From: Nitrospirales bacterium
GTDB taxonomy: Bacteria > Nitrospirota > Nitrospiria > Nitrospirales > UBA8639
Direction: 5' to 3'
Assembly: GCA_021604105.1 (NCBI GenBank)
Contig: BQIW01000007.1
Location: 1-64,000, forward strand
DNA: 64,000 nt
Positions 26,967 through 35,567 of this stretch are shown here, one piece after another (position 1 is the first letter of the stretch; each line of letters opens with the position of its first letter). Under the pieces are notes generated by a model. The model was not told the origin of the DNA and searched no databases. It was given only the letters and a program-made list of their open reading frames with translations. The translations under genes were made by a program, and so were the position numbers.

Positions 26967-28381
26967 GAACGACCTCGATTCGAGTTCGATTAACTTTGTG
27001 GTATGGATCCGCGTTAGCTCTCATTCTGGTTCTTTTTGCCGTGGCATTATATTTGGTGATGTCCCGCGCACTCCGGGAACAGGTCGATGCGTCGTTGGAG
27101 GAAGCTGCTGCTGTGGCAATTCGAACGTTGGGAGAACATCGGTTTGGCCCGTTCTTGATTTTCGAAGATTTATCTCAGGATTTTCCTGAAATTGCGCTTT
27201 TGGATAAGTTTTTTCAAATTTTTGGGCCGGCGGGGCAAGTGACGATTCAATCGGCTAATATTCAAAGCCGGGAGATTCCATTGAGTCAGACGTCGTTCCG
27301 TGCCTCTCTTGATGGAAAATCAACGTTTGAATCCGTCCAATTTGAAAAAGGGGTTCCACTGCGATTGCTATCCGTTCCTATTCGTCAAGATGATCAATTG
27401 GTGAATATTTTGCGCGTTGGGACATCTCTTTATCCAACAGAACGAATGTTGCATCGGCTTTTAGCTGGTCTCTATATCGCCTCTCCCTTGGCCTTGCTTG
27501 TGTCTTTGGTCGGAGGGTGGTTTTTGGCAGGACGAGCGTTGCGGCCGGTTCATGCTATCACGCAAGCAGCCCAACGTATCGCGGCCGGAGATTGGACCCA
27601 ACGGATTCAAACTCCACATTCCAACGATGAAATTGGACAATTAGCTTCGACCTTTAATGACATGATTGGACGCTTGGAAGTGTCGTTCCGGCAGATCCGG
27701 CAGTTTAGTGCAGATGCGTCCCATGAACTTCGAACACCCTTAACCATTACAAAGGGAGAGACAGAGCTAGCGTTACGGCGACCGCGCCAAGCAGAAGATT
27801 ATCGGGTGGTGCTGGAGAGTAATTTGGAGGAGATCGACCGCATGAGCCGGATTGTGGATGAGCTCTTGTTTTTATCACGGGCCGATCTTGGAGAAATTAA
27901 GCTCAAGATGTTTCCGGTTCAGTTGGACGATTTAGTGCGAGAAATCCAGCAACAGGCTTTAGTTTTGGGGCAAGAGCGGAAAATTCACACGGTGCTCGAA
28001 GCCATTGAGCCCGTCGTGGTTCAGGGAGACGATCTGCGTTTGCGGGAGTTACTTTTAAATCTGGTCGATAATGCCGTGAAATATTCTCAAGAGGGACAAA
28101 CGGTGGAGCTATCTTTGCTTGTTGCCGGAAACAAGGGAAAGCTGGTGGTTCGAGATCATGGTATCGGTCTTGCCCCTGAGGATCATGGCAGAATTTTTGA
28201 TCGGTTCTACCGGACGGATGAGGCGCGTGCTCATGCGGCGAAAGGGACAGGATTGGGTTTGGCGATTTGCAAGTGGATTGTGGAAGTTCATCATGGGACC
28301 ATTGAGGTCCAAAGTGACGTTCATGGTGGTTCCTGTTTTACGGTTTTCCTGCCTTTGGCAACCTCTGCAGCGAAAGTATAA
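26963..28381 (+). CDS. Membrane sensor histidine kinase
   Basis: A 472-aa kinase paired with the preceding regulator. Two membrane segments (LTLWYGSALALILVLFAVAL and LYIASPLALLVSLVGGWFL) enclose a periplasmic sensor of about 130 residues, followed by HAMP (RALRPVHAITQAAQRIAAGD), the H-box (FSADASHELRTPLTITKGET), N-box (LLNLVDNAVKYSQEG), DHGIGLAPEDHGRIFDRFYR and GTGLGLAICKWIVEVHHG. The arrangement resembles heavy-metal sensor kinases such as CusS, but the periplasmic domain has no Cys or His-rich metal site, so the signal is unknown. GTG start overlaps the regulator's stop. Confidence 0.93.
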   Translation: MRTTSIRVRLTLWYGSALALILVLFAVALYLVMSRALREQVDASLEEAAAVAIRTLGEHRFGPFLIFEDLSQDFPEIALLDKFFQIFGPAGQVTIQSANIQSREIPLSQTSFRASLDGKSTFESVQFEKGVPLRLLSVPIRQDDQLVNILRVGTSLYPTERMLHRLLAGLYIASPLALLVSLVGGWFLAGRALRPVHAITQAAQRIAAGDWTQRIQTPHSNDEIGQLASTFNDMIGRLEVSFRQIRQFSADASHELRTPLTITKGETELALRRPRQAEDYRVVLESNLEEIDRMSRIVDELLFLSRADLGEIKLKMFPVQLDDLVREIQQQALVLGQERKIHTVLEAIEPVVVQGDDLRLRELLLNLVDNAVKYSQEGQTVELSLLVAGNKGKLVVRDHGIGLAPEDHGRIFDRFYRTDEARAHAAKGTGLGLAICKWIVEVHHGTIEVQSDVHGGSCFTVFLPLATSAAKV

Positions 28382-28660
28382 GACGTCAATACTTCTCGCT
28401 CTATTAAAAAGTTTTAATTTTCCCCTAATTTCCCCTTCATCTCTGGTTGGTACATTCATATCTGTACTGAGGAAATCTTTTGGAGATGATTCTTGATCAG
28501 AAATTAAGAAAGTAAATTTCTGGTCCTAGAAATCAAGTTCCGGGGGGAATTTAATGTCAAAGTCTGGATTCTTTCCCATCTTGTTGGTCTGTCCAGACCA
28601 ATTCATGTATCGGCCAAGTCTAGTTGGCTCTAACCCTGTAATGTTCGGAGGGGGAAATTC

Positions 28661-29902
28661 ATGATCACACTTCAAACGGCTTCAAAATTCAGTGAAACGC
28701 GGGAAAATCACGCATCATCTTTGCGAAACCGATCTAAGAAGCGGGCTCCAGTACGTTATCGGAATTCCTCAAAGCTGTTGGATCAAGATCAGGAGGAGAG
28801 TTCCAAATCCATTGCTGAGCCAGGTTCGGTCAATTTAGAATCCATGTATTTTCGAGGGTTTCGTTCGCGCCCACTTCTGAACGCTCAGGAGGAATTAGGG
28901 TTAGCGACCCAACTGTATCAGGGGACAGCCGATCTTCGTTCAATGTTACAGCAGGCCCTTGAACTCACCAAAGGGCTGAGTTCACAGCCTGAGGTTAAGG
29001 CGTTTCAGGAAGAATTGACGAAATTTAAAGAGCTAAATGGGTATTCAGCTCCTGTGGTGGAAAACATCCTGGAGTGTTTGACTAACATCGAGTCCTTCTC
29101 AGCCACGCATGGGAGGGCAGGGCATAAGCTCAGTCTGCGATTTGGAGAAATTCGTCGATCCATTGAGGAAGTCCGTGTGGATATCGAAGAACCAAAGGAT
29201 GCTTTGGTGCAACGAAATCTCCGGCTGGTAGTAGATGTTGCGAAGCGCTATTTAGGGCGAGGGATGAATTTTCTGGATCTTGTGCAGGAAGGGAATATTG
29301 GACTGATGAAAGCGGCAGAACGCTTTGACTACACTCGTGGCTTTAAATTCAGTACGTATGCCACGTGGTGGATTCGTCAGGGTATTTCACGAGCGGTTGC
29401 CGACCAAAGCCGAACCATTCGTGTGCCTGTGCATACTAATGAGGCGTCCACCAAAATTGCCAAAACTGCGCAGCGACTCGCACAGCAATTTAATCGAGAA
29501 CCTACCTTTGAAGAAATTGGACAACATCTGGATATGACAGGAGATAGGGTGAAAGAAACGATTGAAGCGTTTCAGGATCCGATATCGTTAGATGCTCCAT
29601 CTGTTGATGGAGAGACGGAATTGGGAGAACTAATTCCTGACCTGGGGTGCCAATCTCCGGACGAAGAAGTGTCCCGTAAATCCAATGCTCAATGGTTGAA
29701 TCAGATTTTTCAGGTTTTGACCGCTCGCGAGCAACAAGTCATTCGTTTGCGCTTTGGTATTGGCGTGGATGAAGCTTGGACCTTGGAGCAGGTGGGGCGG
29801 TCCATGTCCGTGACTCGTGAACGGATTCGTCAAATCGAGGTTGTGGCATTGAAAAAGCTCAAAGAGTCCCATGTCAAGGCCATGCTGGCTGAAATTCAGT
29901 GA
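28661..29902 (+). CDS. Group 2 (RpoD-like, alternative) sigma factor
   Basis: A 413-aa sigma-70 family protein without region 1.1. Region 1.2 is altered ([20 protein letters not shown]); region 2 ([40 protein letters not shown]), region 3 ([20 protein letters not shown]) and region 4 ([20 protein letters not shown]) are complete. This is the layout of group 2 sigma factors such as RpoS/SigB-type general stress or stationary-phase factors. GGAGGGGG lies 7 nt before ATG. A terminator follows. Its place next to rpoD and a two-component system is notable, but a functional link is inference. Confidence 0.93.
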   Translation: MITLQTASKFSETRENHASSLRNRSKKRAPVRYRNSSKLLDQDQEESSKSIAEPGSVNLESMYFRGFRSRPLLNAQEELGLATQLYQGTADLRSMLQQALELTKGLSSQPEVKAFQEELTKFKELNGYSAPVVENILECLTNIESFSATHGRAGHKLSLRFGEIRRSIEEVRVDIEEPKDALVQRNLRLVVDVAKRYLGRGMNFLDLVQEGNIGLMKAAERFDYTRGFKFSTYATWWIRQGISRAVADQSRTIRVPVHTNEASTKIAKTAQRLAQQFNREPTFEEIGQHLDMTGDRVKETIEAFQDPISLDAPSVDGETELGELIPDLGCQSPDEEVSRKSNAQWLNQIFQVLTAREQQVIRLRFGIGVDEAWTLEQVGRSMSVTRERIRQIEVVALKKLKESHVKAMLAEIQ

Positions 29903-29990
29903 ACAGATCTGGTTGCGAAGTTCAACTGTACAGGATACAGTGGCATGCTGGCAGGTTGACGTAGAGGTTTAAAAAGTGAAGGACTGTGAA

Positions 29991-30023
29991 AGGCAGGAAT
30001 CTTAAGGTTCCTGCTTTTCTTTT
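29991..30023 (+). terminator. Terminator after the second sigma factor gene
   Basis: A 7-bp stem GCAGGAA / TTCCTGC, 8-nt loop, followed by TTTTCTTTTT, about 90 bp past the stop. Confidence 0.85.
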
Positions 30024-30214
30024 TGCGGGTGTAGCTTCCCCTTATAGGTTCTCTAGAGTCGTTGAAGTATGGCATTATTCGCGGGGGAATACTCAAGGCC
30101 ATGAAAATTGAGGCCATCGGGCCTAATGGTAGATTCAGGGAGGCCGGTGTTGGGAATATCCCCTGCTCTAGGAACAAGGGAAGAAAACAGCCCCCTTTTT
30201 GTTCGGATATCTGT

Positions 30215-30646
30215 ATGCCAATTGTGATCACTTCCCATCTTTTCATCCCTGATTCTGATGTACGAATTTCGGCTGCCCGAAGTGCAGGTCCTGGTGGTCA
30301 GCATGTGAATAAGGTGAATAGTCGGGTCATTTTAGAATTTGATGTCAGGCATACTTCGGTCCTCAGCTCCTCTCAAAAACGGAAACTTGCCGAAAAGGTG
30401 GGGCAACGGATGAATCAAGAGGGGATTCTGAGACTGCAAGCCCAACGGCATCGCACCCAGTCGGCAAATCGGGCGGATTTATTGGAGAAGTTTGTGAAAA
30501 TTCTGCAGGACGCATTGCGGCCGGAACTACCACGAGTTCCGACCCGGGTGCCGCATCGAGTGCGTGAGAAACGTTTGGAAGAGAAAAAGCTTCGTACTCG
30601 AGTAAAGCAGGTGCGACAAAACCCCAAAAATTTTGACGAAACGTAA
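30215..30646 (+). CDS. arfB: Alternative ribosome-rescue factor ArfB (peptidyl-tRNA hydrolase)
   Basis: A 143-aa release-factor-like protein. It has the catalytic GGQ loop (SAGPGGQHVNKVNSRVILEF) and a basic C-terminal tail (REKRLEEKKLRTRVKQVRQN) that enters the empty mRNA channel of stalled ribosomes, so it should hydrolyse peptidyl-tRNA on non-stop complexes. The start MPIVITSHLFIPDSDVRISA matches the normal ArfB N-terminus; the frame is open for 51 more codons upstream, but that part has no homology. The ribosome-binding site is weak. Confidence 0.92.
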   Translation: MPIVITSHLFIPDSDVRISAARSAGPGGQHVNKVNSRVILEFDVRHTSVLSSSQKRKLAEKVGQRMNQEGILRLQAQRHRTQSANRADLLEKFVKILQDALRPELPRVPTRVPHRVREKRLEEKKLRTRVKQVRQNPKNFDET

Positions 30647-30676
30647 CGATTAGGATATTTGACGTAGGGAAAATTC

Positions 30677-32758
30677 ATGGCAACCCGTCCCTCCCATTCT
30701 GGTCCTTTAATGCCCACTCCACCACGTGCAAAACGGATTCCGCATCGGCTGGAACATCACGGTCACATTCGAACCGATGAGTATTATTGGCTCAGAGATC
30801 GTGATAACCCTGAAGTGTTGGCTTATTTGCAGGCTGAAAATGAGTATGCGGCGACGTTGAGAAGCCATACCAGGGAATTGGAACAGACCATTTTTGAAGA
30901 AATCAAGGGCCGCATCCACCCAACCGATTTGTCTGTGCCGTTTCGGATGGGAAATTTTTGGTATTACATCCGATATGAGGCGGGAAAGGAGTATGCCCTC
31001 TACTGCCGGAAGGAAAAGTCCTTGACCAGCTCCGAAACCATCATGATCGATGGTAATGAGTTGGCTCAGGGACATGATTATTTTTCGTTGGGGAATTGGA
31101 CGGTGAGTTCCGGTCAAAATATTCTTGCCTATGCCATCGATACTCAAGGCCGGCGTATGTATACCATTGGCTTTAAAAATCTGGCTACCGGCGAAATATT
31201 TGATGAATGTATCCCGTTGGTGACTGGCAATATGGAGTGGAGCAATGACAACCGTACGCTCTTCTATTCCAGACAGGATCCTGAAACGTTACGATCATTC
31301 CAGATCTTCCGCCATCGATTGGGTTCGGATCCGCAGCTGGATACGTTGGTCTATGAAGAAACGGATGAGACCTTTTCAGTTTTTATCGAAAAAACCAAAT
31401 CCAAACGCTATCTGATGATTGGATCCCATCAGTCCATCACGAGTGAGTACCGGTATGTGAATGCGGACCATCCGGAAAGCGATTTTCAAATATTTCAGGC
31501 ACGGAAACGTGGCCATGAATACGATGTAGACCATCTCGGTGAGTCTTTCTTTATTCGAACCAATGATGAAGCCAAAAATTTTCGATTGATGCGGACTGAA
31601 ACGCATAAGACGGACCTCACACAGTGGCAAGAAGTTATTCCCCACCGTACGGAAGTATTTTTGGAAGGTTTTGAACTATTTGAGGATTTCCTGGTCCTAG
31701 AAGAACGAAAACAGGGGCTCATCCGCCTTCGAATGATTCGGACTGCGGATGGCTTTGAACATGAACTGGATTTTGGAGAGCCGGCTTACCTGGCAACCTT
31801 GGGGGATAACTTAGAAGCCGATACTTCCTATCTACGGTATGGGTATACATCGATGACTACCCCCATGACCATCTATGATTATCACATGGAAACACGGGAA
31901 AAAATTCTTCTCAAACAGGAGCCGGTCCTAGGCAATTTTCACATCAGCCACTACCAGACGGAACGTCTTTTCGCTCCAGCATCAGATGGCATTTCCATTC
32001 CTATATCCCTGGTCTACCGAAAAGGTTTTGCCCCGAATGGCACGCATCCCCTCTTATTGTATGGCTATGGTTCCTATGGTGCGAGCATGGATGCAAGTTT
32101 TAGCTCCCCCCGTCTCAGCTTGCTGGATCGCGGGTTTGTCTATGCGTTAGCCCATATTCGAGGTGGGGAAGAACTGGGCCGACAATGGTATGAAAACGGT
32201 AAGCTATTATACAAAAAGAACACCTTCACGGATTTTATCGCCAGTGCCGAATTTCTCATTCAGCAGGGGTACGCCGCGCCTCAGAAATTATTCGCTCTCG
32301 GCGGAAGTGCTGGTGGTTTGTTGATGGGAGCGATTATGAATATGCGGCCTGATTTGTTTCATGGTGTGGTGGCCCAGGTTCCTTTTGTAGATGTGGTGAC
32401 CACGATGTTAGATCCCAACATCCCACTGACGACCGGAGAATATGATGAATGGGGTGATCCCAACCAACAACAGTTTTATGAGTATATGCTATCCTATTCC
32501 CCCTACGATAATCTTCAGCCCCAATCGTATCCACACCTATTGGTGACTTCAGGGTTGCACGACTCACAAGTGCAATTTTGGGAGCCGACAAAATGGGTTG
32601 CGAAACTGCGTACGCTGAAGACCGATACACACCGCCTTTTGCTCAGAACGAATATGGATGCCGGTCATAGCGGAGCCTCAGGCCGGTTTAAACGTTATGA
32701 GGAAACCGCGATGATCTATGCATTTTTATTGGATCTCGCCGGTTCCGTGGACCTGTGA
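30677..32758 (+). CDS. ptrB: Oligopeptidase B (prolyl oligopeptidase family, S9A)
   Basis: A 693-aa serine peptidase. The N-terminal beta-propeller opens with ADDxYYWLRD-type sequence (GHIRTDEYYWLRDRDNPEVL), and the C-terminal alpha/beta-hydrolase domain has LLLYGYGSYGASMDASF, AHIRGGEELGRQWYENGKL, the nucleophile loop ALGGSAGGLLMGAIMN, a catalytic Asp region (VTSGLHDSQVQFWEP) and a His in MDAGHSGASGRF. It should cleave small peptides after basic residues in the cytoplasm or periplasm; no signal peptide is seen. It follows arfB after 30 bp. Confidence 0.93.
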   Translation: MATRPSHSGPLMPTPPRAKRIPHRLEHHGHIRTDEYYWLRDRDNPEVLAYLQAENEYAATLRSHTRELEQTIFEEIKGRIHPTDLSVPFRMGNFWYYIRYEAGKEYALYCRKEKSLTSSETIMIDGNELAQGHDYFSLGNWTVSSGQNILAYAIDTQGRRMYTIGFKNLATGEIFDECIPLVTGNMEWSNDNRTLFYSRQDPETLRSFQIFRHRLGSDPQLDTLVYEETDETFSVFIEKTKSKRYLMIGSHQSITSEYRYVNADHPESDFQIFQARKRGHEYDVDHLGESFFIRTNDEAKNFRLMRTETHKTDLTQWQEVIPHRTEVFLEGFELFEDFLVLEERKQGLIRLRMIRTADGFEHELDFGEPAYLATLGDNLEADTSYLRYGYTSMTTPMTIYDYHMETREKILLKQEPVLGNFHISHYQTERLFAPASDGISIPISLVYRKGFAPNGTHPLLLYGYGSYGASMDASFSSPRLSLLDRGFVYALAHIRGGEELGRQWYENGKLLYKKNTFTDFIASAEFLIQQGYAAPQKLFALGGSAGGLLMGAIMNMRPDLFHGVVAQVPFVDVVTTMLDPNIPLTTGEYDEWGDPNQQQFYEYMLSYSPYDNLQPQSYPHLLVTSGLHDSQVQFWEPTKWVAKLRTLKTDTHRLLLRTNMDAGHSGASGRFKRYEETAMIYAFLLDLAGSVDL

Positions 32759-33012
32759 GGTCCCCCACCTCCTTGCAGGAATCTCATTAATCGACACATC
32801 TTTCTTCAGCCCCAGATCACATTTCCCCAAGTGAATCAAAGCGAAGGTCAGGGTCATTTCATTGTTGGTTACTCAACCCTGATAGGAGTTGCCCTCCTTC
32901 CATTTGAAATAACGGTTTATCCGCGAAGGCCTCAACGGCATTTGGCGGAAATAAAGAAAACCTCGATGCTAGGCTCTTGCCAGATGAAACAAGATTCTCT
33001 ACATTCCTAGGC

Positions 33013-33729
33013 ATGACCCCCAGACGATTCCGGGCCAAGGTACTTCGCGTTCGGCATTTAACTCAAGATGTTCGAGAATTAATCCTGGAGTTAGTGGATT
33101 CCCAGAGTTTAGAGTTTCTCCCAGGCCAATCAATTGCCGTGACCATCCCGGATGGAGCGTCGGGCCTCTCATACCTGAGATACTATTCGCTGGCTTCACT
33201 TCCCAGTTCCTCTCATCAGCTCGTACTACTCTTTAATGCCGGAGAAAAAGGAAAAGGTGCGACGTTTGCGTTAGAGCATTCGGTTGGGGAGGAACTTGAA
33301 TGTTCCGGTCCTTTCGGTTCATTTCACCTTCATGAGGACCCTGAACGAGATCTGTTATTTGTTGGGACGGGAACTGGCATAGCACCGTTATGGTCTATGC
33401 TGTCCAGTCTTTTTGAGCAATCTTGTTCTCAGCCTATGACTCTGCTGTGGGGGCTTCGAAGTGAGTCGGATATCTATTATTTGGACGAATTGCAAAAGTG
33501 GGCCGATTGCTATAAAAATTTTTCCTTTATCCTGACACTGTCTCAACCTGGGCATCATTGGAGGGGAAAAAGGGGACGTGTGACGCACCTGCTTCAGGAG
33601 TTTCCGCAGGTGGATCATTTGGCGGTGTATATCTGTGGCAATCGAAAAATGGTTGCGGAGGTCACCGGACTCCTTCAGTTCAAGGGAAGGTGTCCGATCT
33701 ATCGAGAACGTCATCATGAAGGGTCATAA
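33013..33729 (+). CDS. FAD/NAD(P)-binding ferredoxin reductase-type protein
   Basis: A 238-aa FNR-like flavoprotein. The FAD domain has LEFLPGQSIAVTIPDG and LRYYSLASLPSSS (RxYS-type motif), and the NAD domain has DLLFVGTGTGIAPLWSMLSS and VYICGNRKMVAEV. There is no plant-type 2Fe-2S domain, so it must pass electrons to or from a separate partner. The ATG is used because the frame is open 12 codons upstream only from a TTG with no better ribosome-binding site. Possibly a naphthalene-dioxygenase-reductase or CDP-glucoseen-reductase-like protein; substrate unknown. Confidence 0.83.
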   Translation: MTPRRFRAKVLRVRHLTQDVRELILELVDSQSLEFLPGQSIAVTIPDGASGLSYLRYYSLASLPSSSHQLVLLFNAGEKGKGATFALEHSVGEELECSGPFGSFHLHEDPERDLLFVGTGTGIAPLWSMLSSLFEQSCSQPMTLLWGLRSESDIYYLDELQKWADCYKNFSFILTLSQPGHHWRGKRGRVTHLLQEFPQVDHLAVYICGNRKMVAEVTGLLQFKGRCPIYRERHHEGS

Positions 33730-33869
33730 GTGTTAGCCCTCAATTGTCATATTCATCCCTTGACCTTTCCTGTTTGCGTCTCGTATCTCCTAATTATTTC
33801 TGTTTTTCAATTACCAGGCGATGGCTTTGGTGTGGAATTCGTTAAACGACAGATGGAGTGCAAAGTGGG

Positions 33870-35051
33870 ATGAGTGTGATGGAACAGAAAAGTGAGCGAT
33901 CAAGGAAACACGATGGGCTTACGGACGATCTTGGTATTTATCTCCACGTTCCCTTTTGTGTGAAGCGATGTCATTTTTGTGCCTTTTATCTGGTCCTCCA
34001 TAATCGGCAAAGGGTAGAAACTTTCCTTCAAGCTCTGGAAAGAGAAATCGCGCTGTATGCGAGTCAACCCGGAATGCGTGAGCGAACCGTCTCTACGGTA
34101 TATGTCGGAGGAGGAACTCCCACGGTCTTAGGTTCAGGACAATTGGCAACAATCTTTTCCAGGATCAGATCAGGGTTTGCATTGTCGGAGCAGTGTGAAA
34201 TTACCGTCGAAGCGACACCGGAATCTCTCACGGAACAGTATGCCGATTTCCTTCAAGAGGCGGGCGTAACTCGTTTAAGTATAGGAGTCCAGTCCTTTGA
34301 TCCACGGGAACGGACCATGTTGGGACTTTCAGGAACCATGGCGGAAGCCATATCGGGTGTGAAGATCGCGAAACAGGCCGGATTCTCCAATATCAATCTT
34401 GACCTCATTTATGGAAATCCAGGCCAAACAATGCAATCATGGGAAATGACTCTGACTTATGCTCTGGAGATGGATCCCTCTCATCTGTCCTTGTATGCCC
34501 TTTCCCTTGAAAAAGGGACTCGATTTTATACGGAATTTCGACGTGGGCTATTCGAGATGATGGACTCTGACCATGAGGCGTGTTTCCTCCAGCAGGCTGA
34601 AACTCAACTTGAGCCCCTGCAGTTATCTCGATACGAACTTTCAAACTGGGCGAAGCCAGGGTTTTCCTGTCAACATAATCTGCGGTATTGGAAGGGATTG
34701 GAATATTTGGGATTAGGCCCGAGTGCCCAATCCTATGTCTCAGAAAGCCGTTATGGCAATGTGTCCAGTATCGAACATTATTCGAAGCGCCTGGTGGCCG
34801 GGCAGCTGCCCATTGCCAACAAAGAACTGTTGACCCAGGCTCAGCAAGATAAAGAACGTATTGTGTTCGGTTTGCGGCTCCTTGAGGGTGTGCCAATTGA
34901 TTGGGTTCGTCAGGCGTCTCAAGACGAAGTATGGGCAACATCTTTAAGGGCATTGGTGAAAGAGGATTATCTTTTTCAGACGGACACAGGTGTGCAATTA
35001 ACACAAAAGGGTCGACGATTCGCCGATACGGTTGGAATGCGATTATTGTAA
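33870..35051 (+). CDS. hemW: HemW-type radical SAM protein (heme chaperone)
   Basis: A 393-aa radical SAM protein. The cluster motif CxxxCxxC is in VPFCVKRCHFCAFYLVLHNR, followed by YVGGGTPTVLGSGQL, RLSIGVQSFDPRERTMLGLS and NINLDLIYGNPGQTMQSWEM, all typical of HemW (formerly called HemN-like). HemW binds heme and delivers it to respiratory enzymes and is not a coproporphyrinogen oxidase. The motif has the C-x3-C-x2-C spacing without the extra Cys of HemN. Start ATG 33870 has GGAG 11 nt upstream; a GTG four codons earlier is possible. HemW is the last gene before the DnaA-box region. Confidence 0.88.
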   Translation: MSVMEQKSERSRKHDGLTDDLGIYLHVPFCVKRCHFCAFYLVLHNRQRVETFLQALEREIALYASQPGMRERTVSTVYVGGGTPTVLGSGQLATIFSRIRSGFALSEQCEITVEATPESLTEQYADFLQEAGVTRLSIGVQSFDPRERTMLGLSGTMAEAISGVKIAKQAGFSNINLDLIYGNPGQTMQSWEMTLTYALEMDPSHLSLYALSLEKGTRFYTEFRRGLFEMMDSDHEACFLQQAETQLEPLQLSRYELSNWAKPGFSCQHNLRYWKGLEYLGLGPSAQSYVSESRYGNVSSIEHYSKRLVAGQLPIANKELLTQAQQDKERIVFGLRLLEGVPIDWVRQASQDEVWATSLRALVKEDYLFQTDTGVQLTQKGRRFADTVGMRLL

Positions 35052-35567
35052 AACGTGGTGGGATTTGAATCGAAATCGTGAACCGAGATGTTGAGGTATT
35101 TGAGAAAAAATGCCTGCGATTAAGGCGTTTTGCAAAGAGGAGCGTACAGGGCGGATTTGGCCAGGTTATAAACAGATTTATGCAGAGATCTTCCACAGCT
35201 TTTGTGGATAAATAATTTCTTTATTTTTTTAAATTGCAATGAATTGAATGTGTATTTGTATGGTAAGTCATTCGCAATGTATGGTGCTGATTTTATTGAA
35301 AGGTTATAGAAAACAGATAGTTATGCGGTTGTATGGTGTCATCAAGCGTCATGGATAACCTTAGCAAATTGTATGTCGAGGTTTGATTTATGGTGGTTTT
35401 CCACAGGATATGGGGATAAAGGTAATTTGTTTGAATGTTTACTCTAAAATGACCGGGGAGGAAAAATACCCGGTCATATTGCATGGAAGGAAAAACATGA
35501 GCAGTATGCTGTCATGTAGGGTCCCGAATGTTGGATGGGTGCCAGTGCCTAAACATGACGTTTTCAA
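35052..35567. other. AT-rich intergenic region with DnaA-box-like sites
   Basis: A 515-bp gap with very AT-rich core (35208-35320). A perfect DnaA box TTATCCACA lies on the minus strand at 35203-35211, TTTTCCACA at 35397-35405 and TTATCCCCA (minus) at 35411-35419, each a one-mismatch variant; weaker matches are at 35166-35174 (TTATAAACA) and 35350-35358. This is a candidate oriC or DnaA-regulated site. A 9-bp inverted repeat (ATGACCGGG / CCCGGTCAT) is at 35449-35477. No gene is visible. Confidence 0.5.
35449..35477. repeat. Perfect 9-bp inverted repeat
   Basis: ATGACCGGG and CCCGGTCAT separated by 11 nt, upstream of the DUF2779 gene. It could be a hairpin or operator. Confidence 0.6.
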
